Origin: Pelodictyon luteolum
GTDB lineage: Bacteria; Bacteroidota; Chlorobiia; Chlorobiales; Chlorobiaceae
NCBI GenBank assembly: GCA_020721225.1
Contig: DYNE01000002.1
Span: 71,728-115,125, forward strand
Direction: 5' to 3'
Length of the DNA stretch: 43,398 nt
Shown here: positions 34,405-43,153 of the stretch, one piece after another
Layout: the number at the start of each line of letters is the position of its first letter
How positions within the stretch are numbered: position 1 is the stretch's first letter
The notes under the pieces: model-generated
Told to the model about the DNA's origin: nothing
Seen by the model: the letters and a program-made list of their open reading frames with translations, nothing else
The model's database searches: none
Program-made: the position numbers and the translations under genes

Positions 34405-35655
34405 ATGGCATTGAACTTGTTGGAACTTGTTACCGGCGGCCTCTCGGGAGAAAACACCGGAAAAATGGCCACCTTGCTGGGAGAAGAAACCGCAACCGTA
34501 ACCGGAAGTCTCGGTGCGATTGCAGCTTCGATTATGAGCGGTCTCATGAACAAGGCGTCCGCAACGGGAGGAACGCAGGAGATTGTCAGCAGGATTGCTG
34601 CCGGAGGATTCAAAGGCGACCTCCTGACCGATTTCGGCAGCGTGCTCACAGGAGGGCGCCAGACCGAAAAGCTGCTGAAAACCGGCAGTGAGCTTGTATC
34701 TTTTCTTTTTGGCAACAAAGCAGCAGATCTCGGCAAGGTTATTGCCTCCTCTACCGGACTGACAAAAGGCTCTGCGTCATCGCTGCTCGGCATGATGGCC
34801 CCGTTTGTCATGGCAGTGCTCGGCAAACAGATAGCATCCGACAGCCTCGATTCCGAAGGTCTCCGGAACCTGCTGAACTCTCAGAAATCCGCCGTACAAC
34901 AGGCGGCTCCCGCCGGTCTTCCAGGAGTGCTCGGGCTGCTCAGCCTGTCACAGCTCGGAGAAGCACCGCCATCCGTCCCTACCGGCATTCCGGGCAATAT
35001 CGCCTCGTTCGCCAAGGGGCTCTGGCCTTTCCTGCTCGGTATAGCCGCACTTGGCCTGCTCATGAAAACCTGCGGTCAGCCGCCGCTAAGGGAGACTCCC
35101 CCGCCTGCAGCGGCTGTTGCGCCCGACACCACTGCGGCAGCCCCGGATACCTCGACGGCCGCTCCTGACTCCGCAGCTGTCGCAGCAGACTCTCTCGGCG
35201 CCTTCGGAGAATACGAACTGCCGAACGGTGTAAAGTTGAACATACCGGAATTCGGCATCGAACGAAAACTGATCGCTTTCATCGAGGATTCGACGAAACC
35301 AGCCGACAAGGAAACCTGGTTCTCGTTTGACCGGCTCGTATTCGACACCGGAAAAGCAACGCTCAAACCGGAATCCCAGGAACAGATCGGCAACATCAAT
35401 GAAATCCTCAAAGCGTTCTCTGCTGTATCGCTGAAATTCGGCGGCTATACGGACAACGTAGGGGATCCACAGGCAAACCTCAGGTTGTCAAAGGATCGTG
35501 CCGAAGCGGTCATGACAGAAATCGTGAAACTCGGCATCGACAAGGCAAGGCTTGATGCTGAAGGGTATGGGGCGGAACATCCCGTTGCCGACAACGCAAC
35601 CGAAGAGGGAAAGCAGAAAAACAGGCGGGTCGATTGCAGGGTAACAAAAAAGTAG
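34405..35655 (+). CDS. DUF937-OmpA fusion membrane protein
   Basis: The 416-residue protein has an N-terminal DUF937 domain (about residues 1-150; repeated helices with MALNLLELVTGGLSGENTGK and SSLLGMMAPFVMAVLGKQ), a transmembrane helix near 203-222 (LWPFLLGIAALGLLMKTCGQ), an Ala/Asp/Thr-rich linker (230-265) and a C-terminal OmpA peptidoglycan-binding domain (RLVFDTGKATLKPESQEQIG to YGAEHPVADNATEEGKQKNR). The OmpA domain would bind wall from the periplasm, so DUF937 would be cytoplasmic if the topology holds. A strong Shine-Dalgarno supports ATG 34405. Confidence 0.88.
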   Translation: MALNLLELVTGGLSGENTGKMATLLGEETATVTGSLGAIAASIMSGLMNKASATGGTQEIVSRIAAGGFKGDLLTDFGSVLTGGRQTEKLLKTGSELVSFLFGNKAADLGKVIASSTGLTKGSASSLLGMMAPFVMAVLGKQIASDSLDSEGLRNLLNSQKSAVQQAAPAGLPGVLGLLSLSQLGEAPPSVPTGIPGNIASFAKGLWPFLLGIAALGLLMKTCGQPPLRETPPPAAAVAPDTTAAAPDTSTAAPDSAAVAADSLGAFGEYELPNGVKLNIPEFGIERKLIAFIEDSTKPADKETWFSFDRLVFDTGKATLKPESQEQIGNINEILKAFSAVSLKFGGYTDNVGDPQANLRLSKDRAEAVMTEIVKLGIDKARLDAEGYGAEHPVADNATEEGKQKNRRVDCRVTKK

Positions 35656-35671
35656 CAAAAACTCTATATCA

Positions 35672-35707
35672 CACGAGAGGGCTGCCCGGAATGGCTGCCC
35701 TCTCGTG
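35672..35707 (+). terminator. Hairpin after the DUF937-OmpA gene
   Basis: The stem CACGAGAGGGCTGCC (35672-35686) pairs with GGCTGCCCTCTCGTG (35693-35707) with one mismatch. There is only a weak T-rich tail (GTTACTTC), so it may act as a stability hairpin or terminator. The next gene is convergent. Confidence 0.6.
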
Positions 35708-35751
35708 AGTTACTTCAGATCTGTGAAGCGAGGAAAATGAACTGTACTGTC

Positions 35752-36162
35752 TCAATCAAGCAGATCTTTGGGGATATTCCCTCCGTTTTCTGCCAGCTTT
35801 TTCAGGACGGTCTTGTGAAGCCACATGTTCATCTGCGCAGAATCGCCCATTTTTTCTGCAGGGCAACCGAGTTCCACAGCAAGCTCCTTTCTTTCGGCCA
35901 GGCTGCTGTCAAGTCCAAGTAGTTTCATAAGATCGACAATCGAAGTCTTCCAGTTAAGTTTCTCGTTATGCGCACTCGCCAGAGCTTCAAGTTTTGCGAC
36001 AACATCAACTTCGCTGATCGCAACAGGTACGGATTGAGGCGCAGCAGCGGGCTTGGCGACGGCAGCGGGCTTGGCTGCAACGGTCGATACGGGCTTGGCG
36101 GCCACATCTTTTTTCTCCCCGCCAAAACCAAGTTTACTCATGATCGAGCTGAAAATTCCCAT
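35752..36162 (-). CDS. DUF3597 domain protein
   Basis: The 136-residue protein begins MGIFSSIMSKLGFGG, has an Ala/Pro/Lys-rich linker (about residues 20-45), then the DUF3597 body: KLEALASAHNEKLNWKTSIV, DLMKLLGLDSSLAERKELA and NMWLHKTVLKKLAENGG. Start ATG 36162 has AAGGAGG 5 bases upstream, better than the longer frame from 36216. The family is widespread in proteobacteria and Chlorobi; the function is unknown. Some relatives look like small LysM partners. Confidence 0.9.
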   Translation of the reverse strand: MGIFSSIMSKLGFGGEKKDVAAKPVSTVAAKPAAVAKPAAAPQSVPVAISEVDVVAKLEALASAHNEKLNWKTSIVDLMKLLGLDSSLAERKELAVELGCPAEKMGDSAQMNMWLHKTVLKKLAENGGNIPKDLLD

Positions 36163-36694
36163 GATAACCTCCTTCTGATTATTCAAACAAGTAATAAAAT
36201 CACACGCGTAAACCACTCATTAAAATACAAATTCAACTGATCAATCAAATAAAATCGGATTATTGAACTCCTATATAATAGAATAGAAAAACAAAATTAT
36301 TTTACAAACATGTGACAAATCAGGAGACAACCGGTTTGCAGAGTCAAAATCCGGGTTCATCTGAATTATTGACGAAAAAATTTAGTTACAAAAACACATC
36401 AGACGTATCACTGCGGTAAAACTGAATCGATCTTCATGGGAGCAACATAAAGCACGCAAAAGCATATCTATGAATCGGTAATGCTGATGATGCTCGATCT
36501 GAAAAAGATGGGCGAAATGCTGACGGCACAACTCAGAATATCGACGCAACAATCGCAAGAGCGGCACAACACGAAAAAACGATAATCAAGCCCGGAACAA
36601 GCATCGGGGATTACGGATTCATCGTTTTTCGAGTATTCCGAAGACAACCACATCGTACTGCATGCACGGAAATAAACAACAAAAACGCTCCGGT
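36163..36694. other. Intergenic stretch, no gene seen
   Basis: The 532 bases are AT-rich at the left (36190-36420). The right part (36480-36660) has short open frames on both strands without signal, motif or start site, and I reject them. It probably holds the promoters of the two divergent neighbours. Confidence 0.45.
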
Positions 36695-37447
36695 ATGAAA
36701 AACCTCCTTATTACAACAGTAACAGCGGCAATGTGCACGCTTGACCTGCCGACAGCGGGCAATGCTGCTCCTGTGAAGAACGACTACCGCACCGAACAGG
36801 TCCGCTTTGCGGCAAACTCCTCATCTGCGGTCATAAAAGGACGCCTGAAAGGAAACGAGTATATCGATTACCGGTTAGCAGCAAAAGCGGGCCAGACGCT
36901 CGACATCACCATAAAAACAACCAATCCGCAAAACTTCTTCAACGTCAACCCTCCGGAAAGCGATCTGTCGATGTTTATCGGGAGCACTTCCGGAAACAGC
37001 TTCAGAAGCATGCTTCCCGCTGACGGCAGCTATACCGTCAGCGTCTATTTGATGCGACCGGCAGCCCGCAGTAATGAGTCCGCCGGTTATACGCTGCAAA
37101 TCGGTGTAACCGGCAAACCGCTCGCACCTCTTTCCGAAAAAGCGGATGCGCTCATTCCCGGAACGCCCTTCCACGCCTCGGCTACAATTACCTGCCGGCA
37201 TCCCTTCGACCCGAAGGTGCTTACCTGCGAAGCGTTCGTCATCCGCAGGGGAACCGACGGAACAGCAACCATAGAAGCCCGTTTTGCGGACGGCATGAAA
37301 CGGAGAATCCTGTTCGTAAAGGGCAAGCCTGTTGCCTCCGATGCTCCCGATCCTCTGAAATCCATGAAAAAAGGCGATCTGAATATCGTCAGTCTGGATA
37401 GCGATGAACGGTATGAAATACCCGACGCACTCCTCACAGGGGGATGA
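36695..37447 (+). CDS. Exported PPC-like protein, similar to g-type lysozyme inhibitor PliG
   Basis: The 250-residue protein has a signal peptide (MKNLLITTVTAAMCTLDLPT, cleaved near GNAA). Residues about 20-140 match a PPC-like or PliG-like beta-sandwich: VRFAANSSSAVIKGRLKGNE, FFNVNPPESD, GSTSGNSFRSMLPADGSYTV and VYLMRPAARSNESAGYTLQI. The YLMR-x-AAR and FNV-x-PP motifs are those I associate with PliG-type inhibitors. A C-terminal beta-rich domain of about 100 residues is extra. I start at ATG 36695, the one with a signal peptide. Inhibiting lysozyme is a family-based suggestion. Confidence 0.75.
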   Translation: MKNLLITTVTAAMCTLDLPTAGNAAPVKNDYRTEQVRFAANSSSAVIKGRLKGNEYIDYRLAAKAGQTLDITIKTTNPQNFFNVNPPESDLSMFIGSTSGNSFRSMLPADGSYTVSVYLMRPAARSNESAGYTLQIGVTGKPLAPLSEKADALIPGTPFHASATITCRHPFDPKVLTCEAFVIRRGTDGTATIEARFADGMKRRILFVKGKPVASDAPDPLKSMKKGDLNIVSLDSDERYEIPDALLTGG

Positions 37448-37584
37448 GCGATAACCCCCGACAGAAAACGGCAGTTTTGCTTCCCGATATGCTGTTTTCG
37501 TCAGCTTCGGCATAATCCCGCCTTTTTTCTCTCATAACGGCGGTTAAAATGGTCTTTATCTGGACATAGGGAATGCCGTAATCA

Positions 37585-38112
37585 ACTTATTCCATTTCCA
37601 ATACAACTATGCCGTTACCCGAAAATCCTCCCCACCAAAAAACAGGCACCTGTTTCGAACCGAGAAAACCACCATCAAACCCACTCTCCCCCTTTCCCAC
37701 CCATTCCTTCCTCATCGCTAACCGCCCATCTGGCTTGATAGCTTGATAGTTTTTCAGCAAGAAAAGTGACATTCAATCCAGCCCACGGCTAACAGCTCAC
37801 CTCTTCTTCATCCGTGAAAATCAATTCCCTCTTCAATCAGCGGGAACCGCGTTCTTACTCTTACAGCTGGATAGCTTGACAGCTCGATAGCTGAAGAGCT
37901 TAACACAATCCCCCGGTCAACCCTCATCCATCAATCTGTGCTAATCCGTGCCAATCCGTGGGTAAAAATCTTCCTCCCCTATCTTTCCTCGTCACCTCGT
38001 CACTTCTTCTCTGGGCTTTCCGGCTACCGGCTACTGAATACTGAATACCGCCCACCTCTCATCGCTTGGCCTTGGATTGGAAATGCATTATTGAAATAGA
38101 ATTGGAATTACA
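37585..38112. repeat. Mosaic noncoding repeat element, copy B (inverted relative to A)
   Basis: Read on the minus strand from 38112, it begins TGTAATTCCAATTCTATT and matches copy A at 48 of 55 positions by hand. It ends at 37585 with the same terminal sequence as the other end of A (ATTCCATTTCCAATACAA-type). Interior blocks shared with A appear in a different order. Units include TATTCAG twice and TAGCCGG twice, plus AGCTATCG/AGCTGTCA/AGCTATCC, an 8-base degenerate repeat. The TAA stop of the WecB-like gene lies inside its outer end. Confidence 0.75.
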
Positions 38113-39217
38113 GCACCCTGCCGAGCACCTCGACGATGCGCGATGCTGCTGCTCCGTCCCATTTTTCAGGAATTTTGTTGCGCTTCGAACTGTCTGCATG
38201 CTCACCGGAATGCAGAATGTCGTGAATGCGGCTCATGATGTCCTCCTCGTCAATCCCGACAAGTACATTGGTGCCGATTTCGATGGTAGCGGGACGCGCG
38301 GTGTTGTCCATCATGGTGAGGCAGGGCACATTCATGACCGTCGACTCCGCCTGCAGCTCTTCGGAATCGGTAATGAGCAGCACAGAGTCTCTCAACAGAG
38401 TCAAAAGGCCCGCATGGCCGGGGTGCGCAATCATCACGAGCCCTTCTACCCCACCGAACGCCTTGTCGAGTTTATGCTGCTTCATGAGTTCATCGAGCCC
38501 TGCAGCAAGAGGAACAAGCACTGTGGTCAAACCGGACATCTTTTTCAGAAGCCGAAGGGTCATTTCAAGCGGTTCTCTGGCTGCTATTGCTCCGGCTGGG
38601 TTCAGGAGCACCAGCGCGTACTTTTTCGGCTGAAGTCCGAGTTCGGCAGCAATGGTGTCGCGCTCGGCCTGCTCCATCAGGACGGCAAGCGTATCGATGG
38701 AGAGGTTTCCGGAAAAAAAGACTTTCTCGTCGGCAACGCCTTCGTTGATCAGGTTGTACTCGCCGCTGTGCTCGCTGATAAAATGCAGGTCTGCGATGGA
38801 GTCGATAAGAATACGGTTGATCTCGTCGGCATCGGAACGGTCGTGACAGCGCAATCCCGCATCGGCCACGGCAACCGGCACGCCGAGTTTCGTAGCGGCC
38901 AGTGCAGCACCAAGAGCCGCGTTATCGCTGCCGCACACCATAACGAGAGTCGGCTGCTCGCGGTCGATAATGGTTTCCATGCCGGTTATCACAGCGGCAA
39001 GCTGTTGACCCGGCGAGTCCTCGCCAAGGGTAATGGTGTGCCCAGCCTCTCCGATGCCGAAACAGGTCGCAAGCTCCCTGCTTAGAGGTTCGGCGCTTTT
39101 TGCTGCCGCAAAAACCGCAACAGGCTTGAATGTTCCGTTTTTTTTCAGCGCATTATATAGTGGCGCAAGGAGAAGAGCGCCAGGCTTGCCGCCTGCGGCC
39201 AATAGTAATTTTTTCAC
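38108..39217 (-). CDS. WecB-like (UDP-GlcNAc 2-epimerase fold) protein with altered active-site residues
   Basis: The 369-residue product aligns along its length with UDP-GlcNAc 2-epimerase. Landmarks are AAGGKPGALLLAPLYNAL for FGTRPEAIK..., VADAGLRCHDRSDADEINR for HVEAGLR...PEEINR, and TDSEELQAESTVMNVPCL for TDSGGIQEEAP. The key residues differ: D95 is Ser (CGSDN), E117 is Asp, and H213 (GHRRE) is Pro in my hand alignment. The GGIQEE loop is EELQAE. The gene is therefore likely inactive as an epimerase, or has another substrate. Repeat copy B overlaps the stop codon. Confidence 0.8.
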   Translation of the reverse strand: MKKLLLAAGGKPGALLLAPLYNALKKNGTFKPVAVFAAAKSAEPLSRELATCFGIGEAGHTITLGEDSPGQQLAAVITGMETIIDREQPTLVMVCGSDNAALGAALAATKLGVPVAVADAGLRCHDRSDADEINRILIDSIADLHFISEHSGEYNLINEGVADEKVFFSGNLSIDTLAVLMEQAERDTIAAELGLQPKKYALVLLNPAGAIAAREPLEMTLRLLKKMSGLTTVLVPLAAGLDELMKQHKLDKAFGGVEGLVMIAHPGHAGLLTLLRDSVLLITDSEELQAESTVMNVPCLTMMDNTARPATIEIGTNVLVGIDEEDIMSRIHDILHSGEHADSSKRNKIPEKWDGAAASRIVEVLGRVL

Positions 39218-39353
39218 AGTAAAAACAAAGCTTTGTTACATTAGGATAAAGATCTTTCATGAACACCTGCATACGGATTCAAGACACCTGCTTGCATTGC
39301 CGAACTGCCGCTTCAGATTACGGGACAGGTACCAGGAAAAAACAAATGATTCA

Positions 39354-40277
39354 ATGAGAAAAGTTTCTTCACTACCGCTGCTCACCGCTTTTCTGCTGCT
39401 TTTTATGGCAGCATCCATCCCGGTTCCGGTTCATAATACATTGAAGGCGGAACAAAAGAAAATTATTCTCCTCAATGCCGATACCATCGAGGGGGGGGAA
39501 ACCGCTTCAAACGGCACGCCGCAGCCTTTTCGCTCGGTGATAGGCAACGTACGATTTCTGCACGGCACCATAACGCTTGCCTGCGATCGCGCCACCGAAT
39601 ATGGAGCGGAAAAGAAAATTACGCTCTCGGGCAACATTGTCATTACCGACAACAAAGTTGAGGTACGTGCCGATAACGGCGTCTACTACCCCGATACGGA
39701 GCAGGGGGAACTGACGGGAAACGTCCGGGGAAGAATGCTTGACGGCAGCCTGATTGCCAAAGCGCGCAAAGCCGTAATTGAAAAAAAGAACGACAGAATC
39801 TGGCTCTATGAGGATGCTATTGCCTGGGGAAAAAACGAACAGCTCTGCGGCGACATCATTATGGTACATGTGAAAGAGAGCGGCGGAGCGAAAAAAAAGC
39901 AGACGATAGATGAGGTACAGGCTCACAGGAACGCTCTGCTCGCGGCACGGGATACGCTTTCGACAAATCCCCTGCTCTATAACCAGATGAGCGGCGAAAA
40001 AATGGTGATCGCAATGACCGACAACGCGAAACTTTCCGGAGTTACCGTTACCGGACAGGCCGAGAGTCTGTTCCACCTATACAATGAAAAAAACGAACCC
40101 TCGGGCATCAACTATTCAAGCGGCAAGATAATCCGGATGTTTTTCATCGACGGAAAGCTGGATCGGGTTAAGGTTACCGGTAACGTCGAAGGGAAGCAGT
40201 ATCCTGATTCGTACAGGGGAAACAGGAAAATCAATTTGAAGAAATTCGTATGGAGAGAACAGGAAAAACCGTTTTAA
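39354..40277 (+). CDS. LptA/OstA-like lipopolysaccharide-transport family protein
   Basis: The 307-residue protein has a signal peptide (SSLPLLTAFLLLFMAASIPV) and OstA-type beta-jellyroll repeats: GNVRFLHGTITLACDRATEY, KKITLSGNIVITDNKVEVRA and YPDTEQGELTGNV. The pattern of strand pairs with GN-V and D-x-A-x-Y units is that of LptA/LptC/LptD N-terminal domains. It would form part of the periplasmic LPS bridge or act in a related outer-membrane pathway. The start at ATG 39354 is the one with a signal peptide; the frame is open upstream. It is divergent from the WecB-like gene. Confidence 0.84.
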   Translation: MRKVSSLPLLTAFLLLFMAASIPVPVHNTLKAEQKKIILLNADTIEGGETASNGTPQPFRSVIGNVRFLHGTITLACDRATEYGAEKKITLSGNIVITDNKVEVRADNGVYYPDTEQGELTGNVRGRMLDGSLIAKARKAVIEKKNDRIWLYEDAIAWGKNEQLCGDIIMVHVKESGGAKKKQTIDEVQAHRNALLAARDTLSTNPLLYNQMSGEKMVIAMTDNAKLSGVTVTGQAESLFHLYNEKNEPSGINYSSGKIIRMFFIDGKLDRVKVTGNVEGKQYPDSYRGNRKINLKKFVWREQEKPF

Positions 40278-40279
40278 GC

Positions 40280-40310
40280 AAAAAAGCCTCCCCGTTCTCC
40301 GGGAAGGCTT
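40280..40310 (-). terminator. Bidirectional terminator between convergent genes
   Basis: The stem AAGCCTCCCCG (40284-40294) pairs with CGGGAAGGCTT (40300-40310) with one mismatch. The A-run at 40280-40285 gives a U-run on the minus strand, so it serves mainly fmdB. The plus-strand gene ends 3 bases before. Confidence 0.8.
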
Positions 40311-40339
40311 CGTATGATCCAGCCGTTGGGCGATGACGC

Positions 40340-40597
40340 TTATTTCGCAAAGGGACAGGTGCCTGTAGAACAGCCGCCTGATGGTGCGGACGGGGTTGAA
40401 GGAGCGCTCTTGCTTCCGCAGTAGTCGGTGCCGTAGAAGCCCGATCCCTTGAGCAAAAAACCGCCTGATGCGCTGATCACCCTTTCAAGAGCCTCTTTCT
40501 CGCATTTGGGACACTTGGTCAGCGCGTCGTCTGTCATTTTCTGGAATACCTCGAGTTCATTTCCGCAACTTGAGCAACGGTACTGATAGGTTGGCAT
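40340..40597 (-). CDS. FmdB-family zinc-ribbon protein
   Basis: The 85-residue protein starts [20 protein letters not shown] with Cys8/Cys11 and Cys29/Cys32 (KCPKCEK) forming a zinc ribbon, then [20 protein letters not shown], typical of FmdB. A Ser/Pro-rich tail carries extra cysteines ([12 protein letters not shown]). A strong AAGGAGG precedes ATG 40597. The family is called a putative regulatory protein; the function is unknown. Confidence 0.93.
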   Translation of the reverse strand: MPTYQYRCSSCGNELEVFQKMTDDALTKCPKCEKEALERVISASGGFLLKGSGFYGTDYCGSKSAPSTPSAPSGGCSTGTCPFAK

Positions 40598-40812
40598 TAT
40601 GTCTTCCTCCTTGATTATTGGAACCGCTCACGACAATTAATCGGGATTCCGCTTATACTTACTATGTTATTATTGTACAGTTCAACCACGAACGGACGTT
40701 GTGCGTTCCACCCTGGATCTTCTGTATCGCATCTCTGCAATGGGAATTTCCGCCCCAAAAAGCGGAAGCTTTCGTATATAACTATATTTCCAAAAATAAA
40801 AAAGTTCCCGCA

Positions 40813-41598
40813 GTGATCGTTAAAACCCGCGCAGTGGTGCTGAGGGAGATCAAATACCGTGATCAATCGAAGATCTGCACGCTATTCACGAGCGAGTTCG
40901 GCAAGCTTACGGCTATCCTGAAAGGAGGACGGAACCCGAAAAGCAGGCTTTCCGGAAAGTTCAGCGCCGGTAACGTGCTCGACATTGTGCTGTATAAAAA
41001 AACCGGCCGCGACATTCAATTGATCAGCGACGGCAGTCTGCTCTTCAGCCCGCTCTCTGCAGAGCCGGACATGGAGCGCTTCGCCACCATGTATCGGATT
41101 ATCGACCTTATCAGTCAAGCCCTCGATGGTGAAGAAAAAAATCTGCCGCTCTTTTCGCTCCTCACCGGAGTGCTTGAGATCCTCTATAGCACAGAGAAGC
41201 GATTTGAACTGCTTTTCACCTGGTTTCTGCTGCGAATGATTTCGACCCTCGGCTTTGAACCATCCCTCGATCGTTGCGTTTACAGCGGCGAACCTCTCTC
41301 GGCCGCTGCCGAGACCATGATGCTGAGAGAACTCTCTTTTGTGATGAATCCAGGCGGCGTAGCCCTGCCCGCAGCTGCCCTGCGTCAGATCTCGCAACAG
41401 CACTCCATCACCATGCCCGCTTACCAGCTGCTCAGCGAGCTCTCTTCCGCACCGCTTTCAGCCCTTGACGAAATTGATGCCGGAGAAGCGGAAACCGAAT
41501 TTCTCTGCAAGCTTCTTCAGGAGTACTGCCGACAGCATCTCGACCATGCCCCGAAAAACAGAAACCTTGCCGTTGTCGCACAAATGCTCTCGAAATAA
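40813..41598 (+). CDS. recO: DNA repair protein RecO
   Basis: The 261-residue product begins (M/V)IVKTRAVVLREIKYRDQSK, the normal RecO N-terminal OB fold, with LTAILKGGRNPKSRLSGKF and the C-terminal helical domain (FTWFLLRMISTLGFEPSLDR). The start is a GTG at 40813. The open frame goes up to 40618, but that part has no RecO similarity and is rich in unlikely residues. RecO loads RecA with RecR in the RecFOR pathway. There is no Shine-Dalgarno. The zinc Cys motif of some RecO is absent, as in others. Confidence 0.9.
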   Translation: MIVKTRAVVLREIKYRDQSKICTLFTSEFGKLTAILKGGRNPKSRLSGKFSAGNVLDIVLYKKTGRDIQLISDGSLLFSPLSAEPDMERFATMYRIIDLISQALDGEEKNLPLFSLLTGVLEILYSTEKRFELLFTWFLLRMISTLGFEPSLDRCVYSGEPLSAAAETMMLRELSFVMNPGGVALPAAALRQISQQHSITMPAYQLLSELSSAPLSALDEIDAGEAETEFLCKLLQEYCRQHLDHAPKNRNLAVVAQMLSK

Positions 41599-41754
41599 CC
41601 CCTTTGACCTTCACGGGTTTTTATATCTGCAGGATGATTTCTATCTTGAAGAATAAGTTTCTCGGGAAAAGCCTCAAATAATCTTCACAGGTACCCTGAA
41701 GAGATAACGTCTTTTTGCAATCATCTTGTTTAATTCCAAACCGAACTGCTCGAC

Positions 41755-43050
41755 ATGCCTCAGCTAACCAAATCTGCAGAGCTCTTTGAGCTTGCAAAGA
41801 AGTTCATTCCCGGCGGCGTCAACTCCCCGGTCCGTGCGTTCAAATCCGTAGGCGGAACCCCGATCTACATGGCCAAGGGTGAAGGCGCCTACATGACCGA
41901 CGTTGACGGCAACACCTATTTGGATTATGTCGGGTCATGGGGCCCGTTCATTCTCGGCAGCATGCAGCCCCGCGTGACCGCTGCCATCGAGTACACCCTG
42001 CGGAACATCGGCAGCAGCTTCGGCACGCCGATTGAAATGGAAATCGAAATTGCCGAACTGCTCTCCAGAATCGTACCGTCCATCGAGATGGTACGCATGG
42101 TGAACAGCGGAACCGAGGCAACCATGTCGGCAGTGCGGCTTGCCCGCGGCTATACCGGCCGTGACAAAATCATCAAATTCGAGGGCTGCTACCACGGCCA
42201 CGGCGACAGCTTCCTCATCAAGGCAGGTTCAGGCGTGCTGACACTCGGCTCCCCTGACAGCCCCGGCGTCACCAAAGGCACTGCTGCAGACACCCTGAAC
42301 GCAACCTATAACGATATCGAATCGGTCAGACTGCTGGTCAACGAGAACAAGGGCGACATCGCCGCCATCATCATCGAGCCGGTTGCAGGCAATACCGGCG
42401 TCATTCCGGCAAAGAAAGAGTTCCTCGTCGCTCTGCGCGAGTTGTGCGATCAGGAAGGCATCGTGCTGATTTTCGACGAGGTCATGTGCGGTTTCCGGGT
42501 TGCCCTCGGCGGTGCTCAGGAGCTCTATGGCGTCACCCCTGACCTCACCACGATGGGCAAAATCATCGGCGGCGGTCTGCCGGTCGGCGCATTCGGCGGC
42601 AAACGCCAGATCATGGAGCGGGTAGCTCCGCTTGGCGACGTTTACCAGGCCGGCACCCTTTCAGGCAACCCGCTTGCCCTGACTGCTGGTCTCGAAACCC
42701 TGAAGATCCTCATGGAGGAGAATCCCTATCCGGAACTCGAAAGGAAAGCGGCATTCCTCGAAGCTGGCTTCAGGGACAACATGCAGAAGCTCGGCCTTAA
42801 CTACGTGCAGAACCGCGTCGGTTCCATGGCCTGCCTCTTCTTTACCGAAACGCCTGTCGTGGACTACAAGAGCGCCATCACTGCCGACTCCGCGAAATAC
42901 GGCAAGTACTTCCACTCCATGCTCGACCAGGGCATCTACCTTGCCCCTTCGCAGTTCGAAGCCATGTTCACCAGTTACGTGCACTCGGACGAGGATCTGG
43001 AAAAAACCGTCAAGGCGAACTACAACGCACTTGTCGCTGCTCACCAGTAA
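41755..43050 (+). CDS. hemL: Glutamate-1-semialdehyde 2,1-aminomutase HemL
   Basis: The 431-residue class III aminotransferase has FIPGGVNSPVRAFKSVGGTP, GSTEAT-type binding (MVNSGTEATMSAVRLARG), the cofactor Asp in LIFDEVMCGFRVALGG and the PLP lysine in TTMGKIIGGGLPVGAFGG. It makes 5-aminolevulinate for haem and bacteriochlorophyll in the C5 pathway, consistent with a phototroph. Codon use is strong (few rare codons). A clear terminator follows. Confidence 0.97.
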   Translation: MPQLTKSAELFELAKKFIPGGVNSPVRAFKSVGGTPIYMAKGEGAYMTDVDGNTYLDYVGSWGPFILGSMQPRVTAAIEYTLRNIGSSFGTPIEMEIEIAELLSRIVPSIEMVRMVNSGTEATMSAVRLARGYTGRDKIIKFEGCYHGHGDSFLIKAGSGVLTLGSPDSPGVTKGTAADTLNATYNDIESVRLLVNENKGDIAAIIIEPVAGNTGVIPAKKEFLVALRELCDQEGIVLIFDEVMCGFRVALGGAQELYGVTPDLTTMGKIIGGGLPVGAFGGKRQIMERVAPLGDVYQAGTLSGNPLALTAGLETLKILMEENPYPELERKAAFLEAGFRDNMQKLGLNYVQNRVGSMACLFFTETPVVDYKSAITADSAKYGKYFHSMLDQGIYLAPSQFEAMFTSYVHSDEDLEKTVKANYNALVAAHQ

Positions 43051-43075
43051 GCTGCGAGAGGACAACATTGAACGC

Positions 43076-43110
43076 AAAAGGGCTGCCTGAAAAGGCAGCC
43101 CTTTTGTTTT
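43076..43110 (+). terminator. Rho-independent terminator after hemL
   Basis: A 13-base-pair stem pairs AAAAGGGCTGCCT (43076-43088) with AGGCAGCCCTTTT (43093-43105), closed by a GAAA tetraloop and followed by T-rich TTTTGTTTT. It ends the hemL transcript. Confidence 0.93.
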
Positions 43111-43153
43111 GAAACAAATCAGGAATAGTAAGTTCATTGTGAGAAAAAAATAA

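Noticed and set aside
36429-36660. Short frames before the PliG-like gene on both strands
   Set aside because: No signal peptide, motif, ribosome site or conserved composition; they look like chance.
38066-39085. Long plus-strand frame of 339 codons over the WecB-like gene
   Set aside because: The minus-strand frame shows the fold landmarks of WecB, and the plus frame shows none, so it is a shadow.
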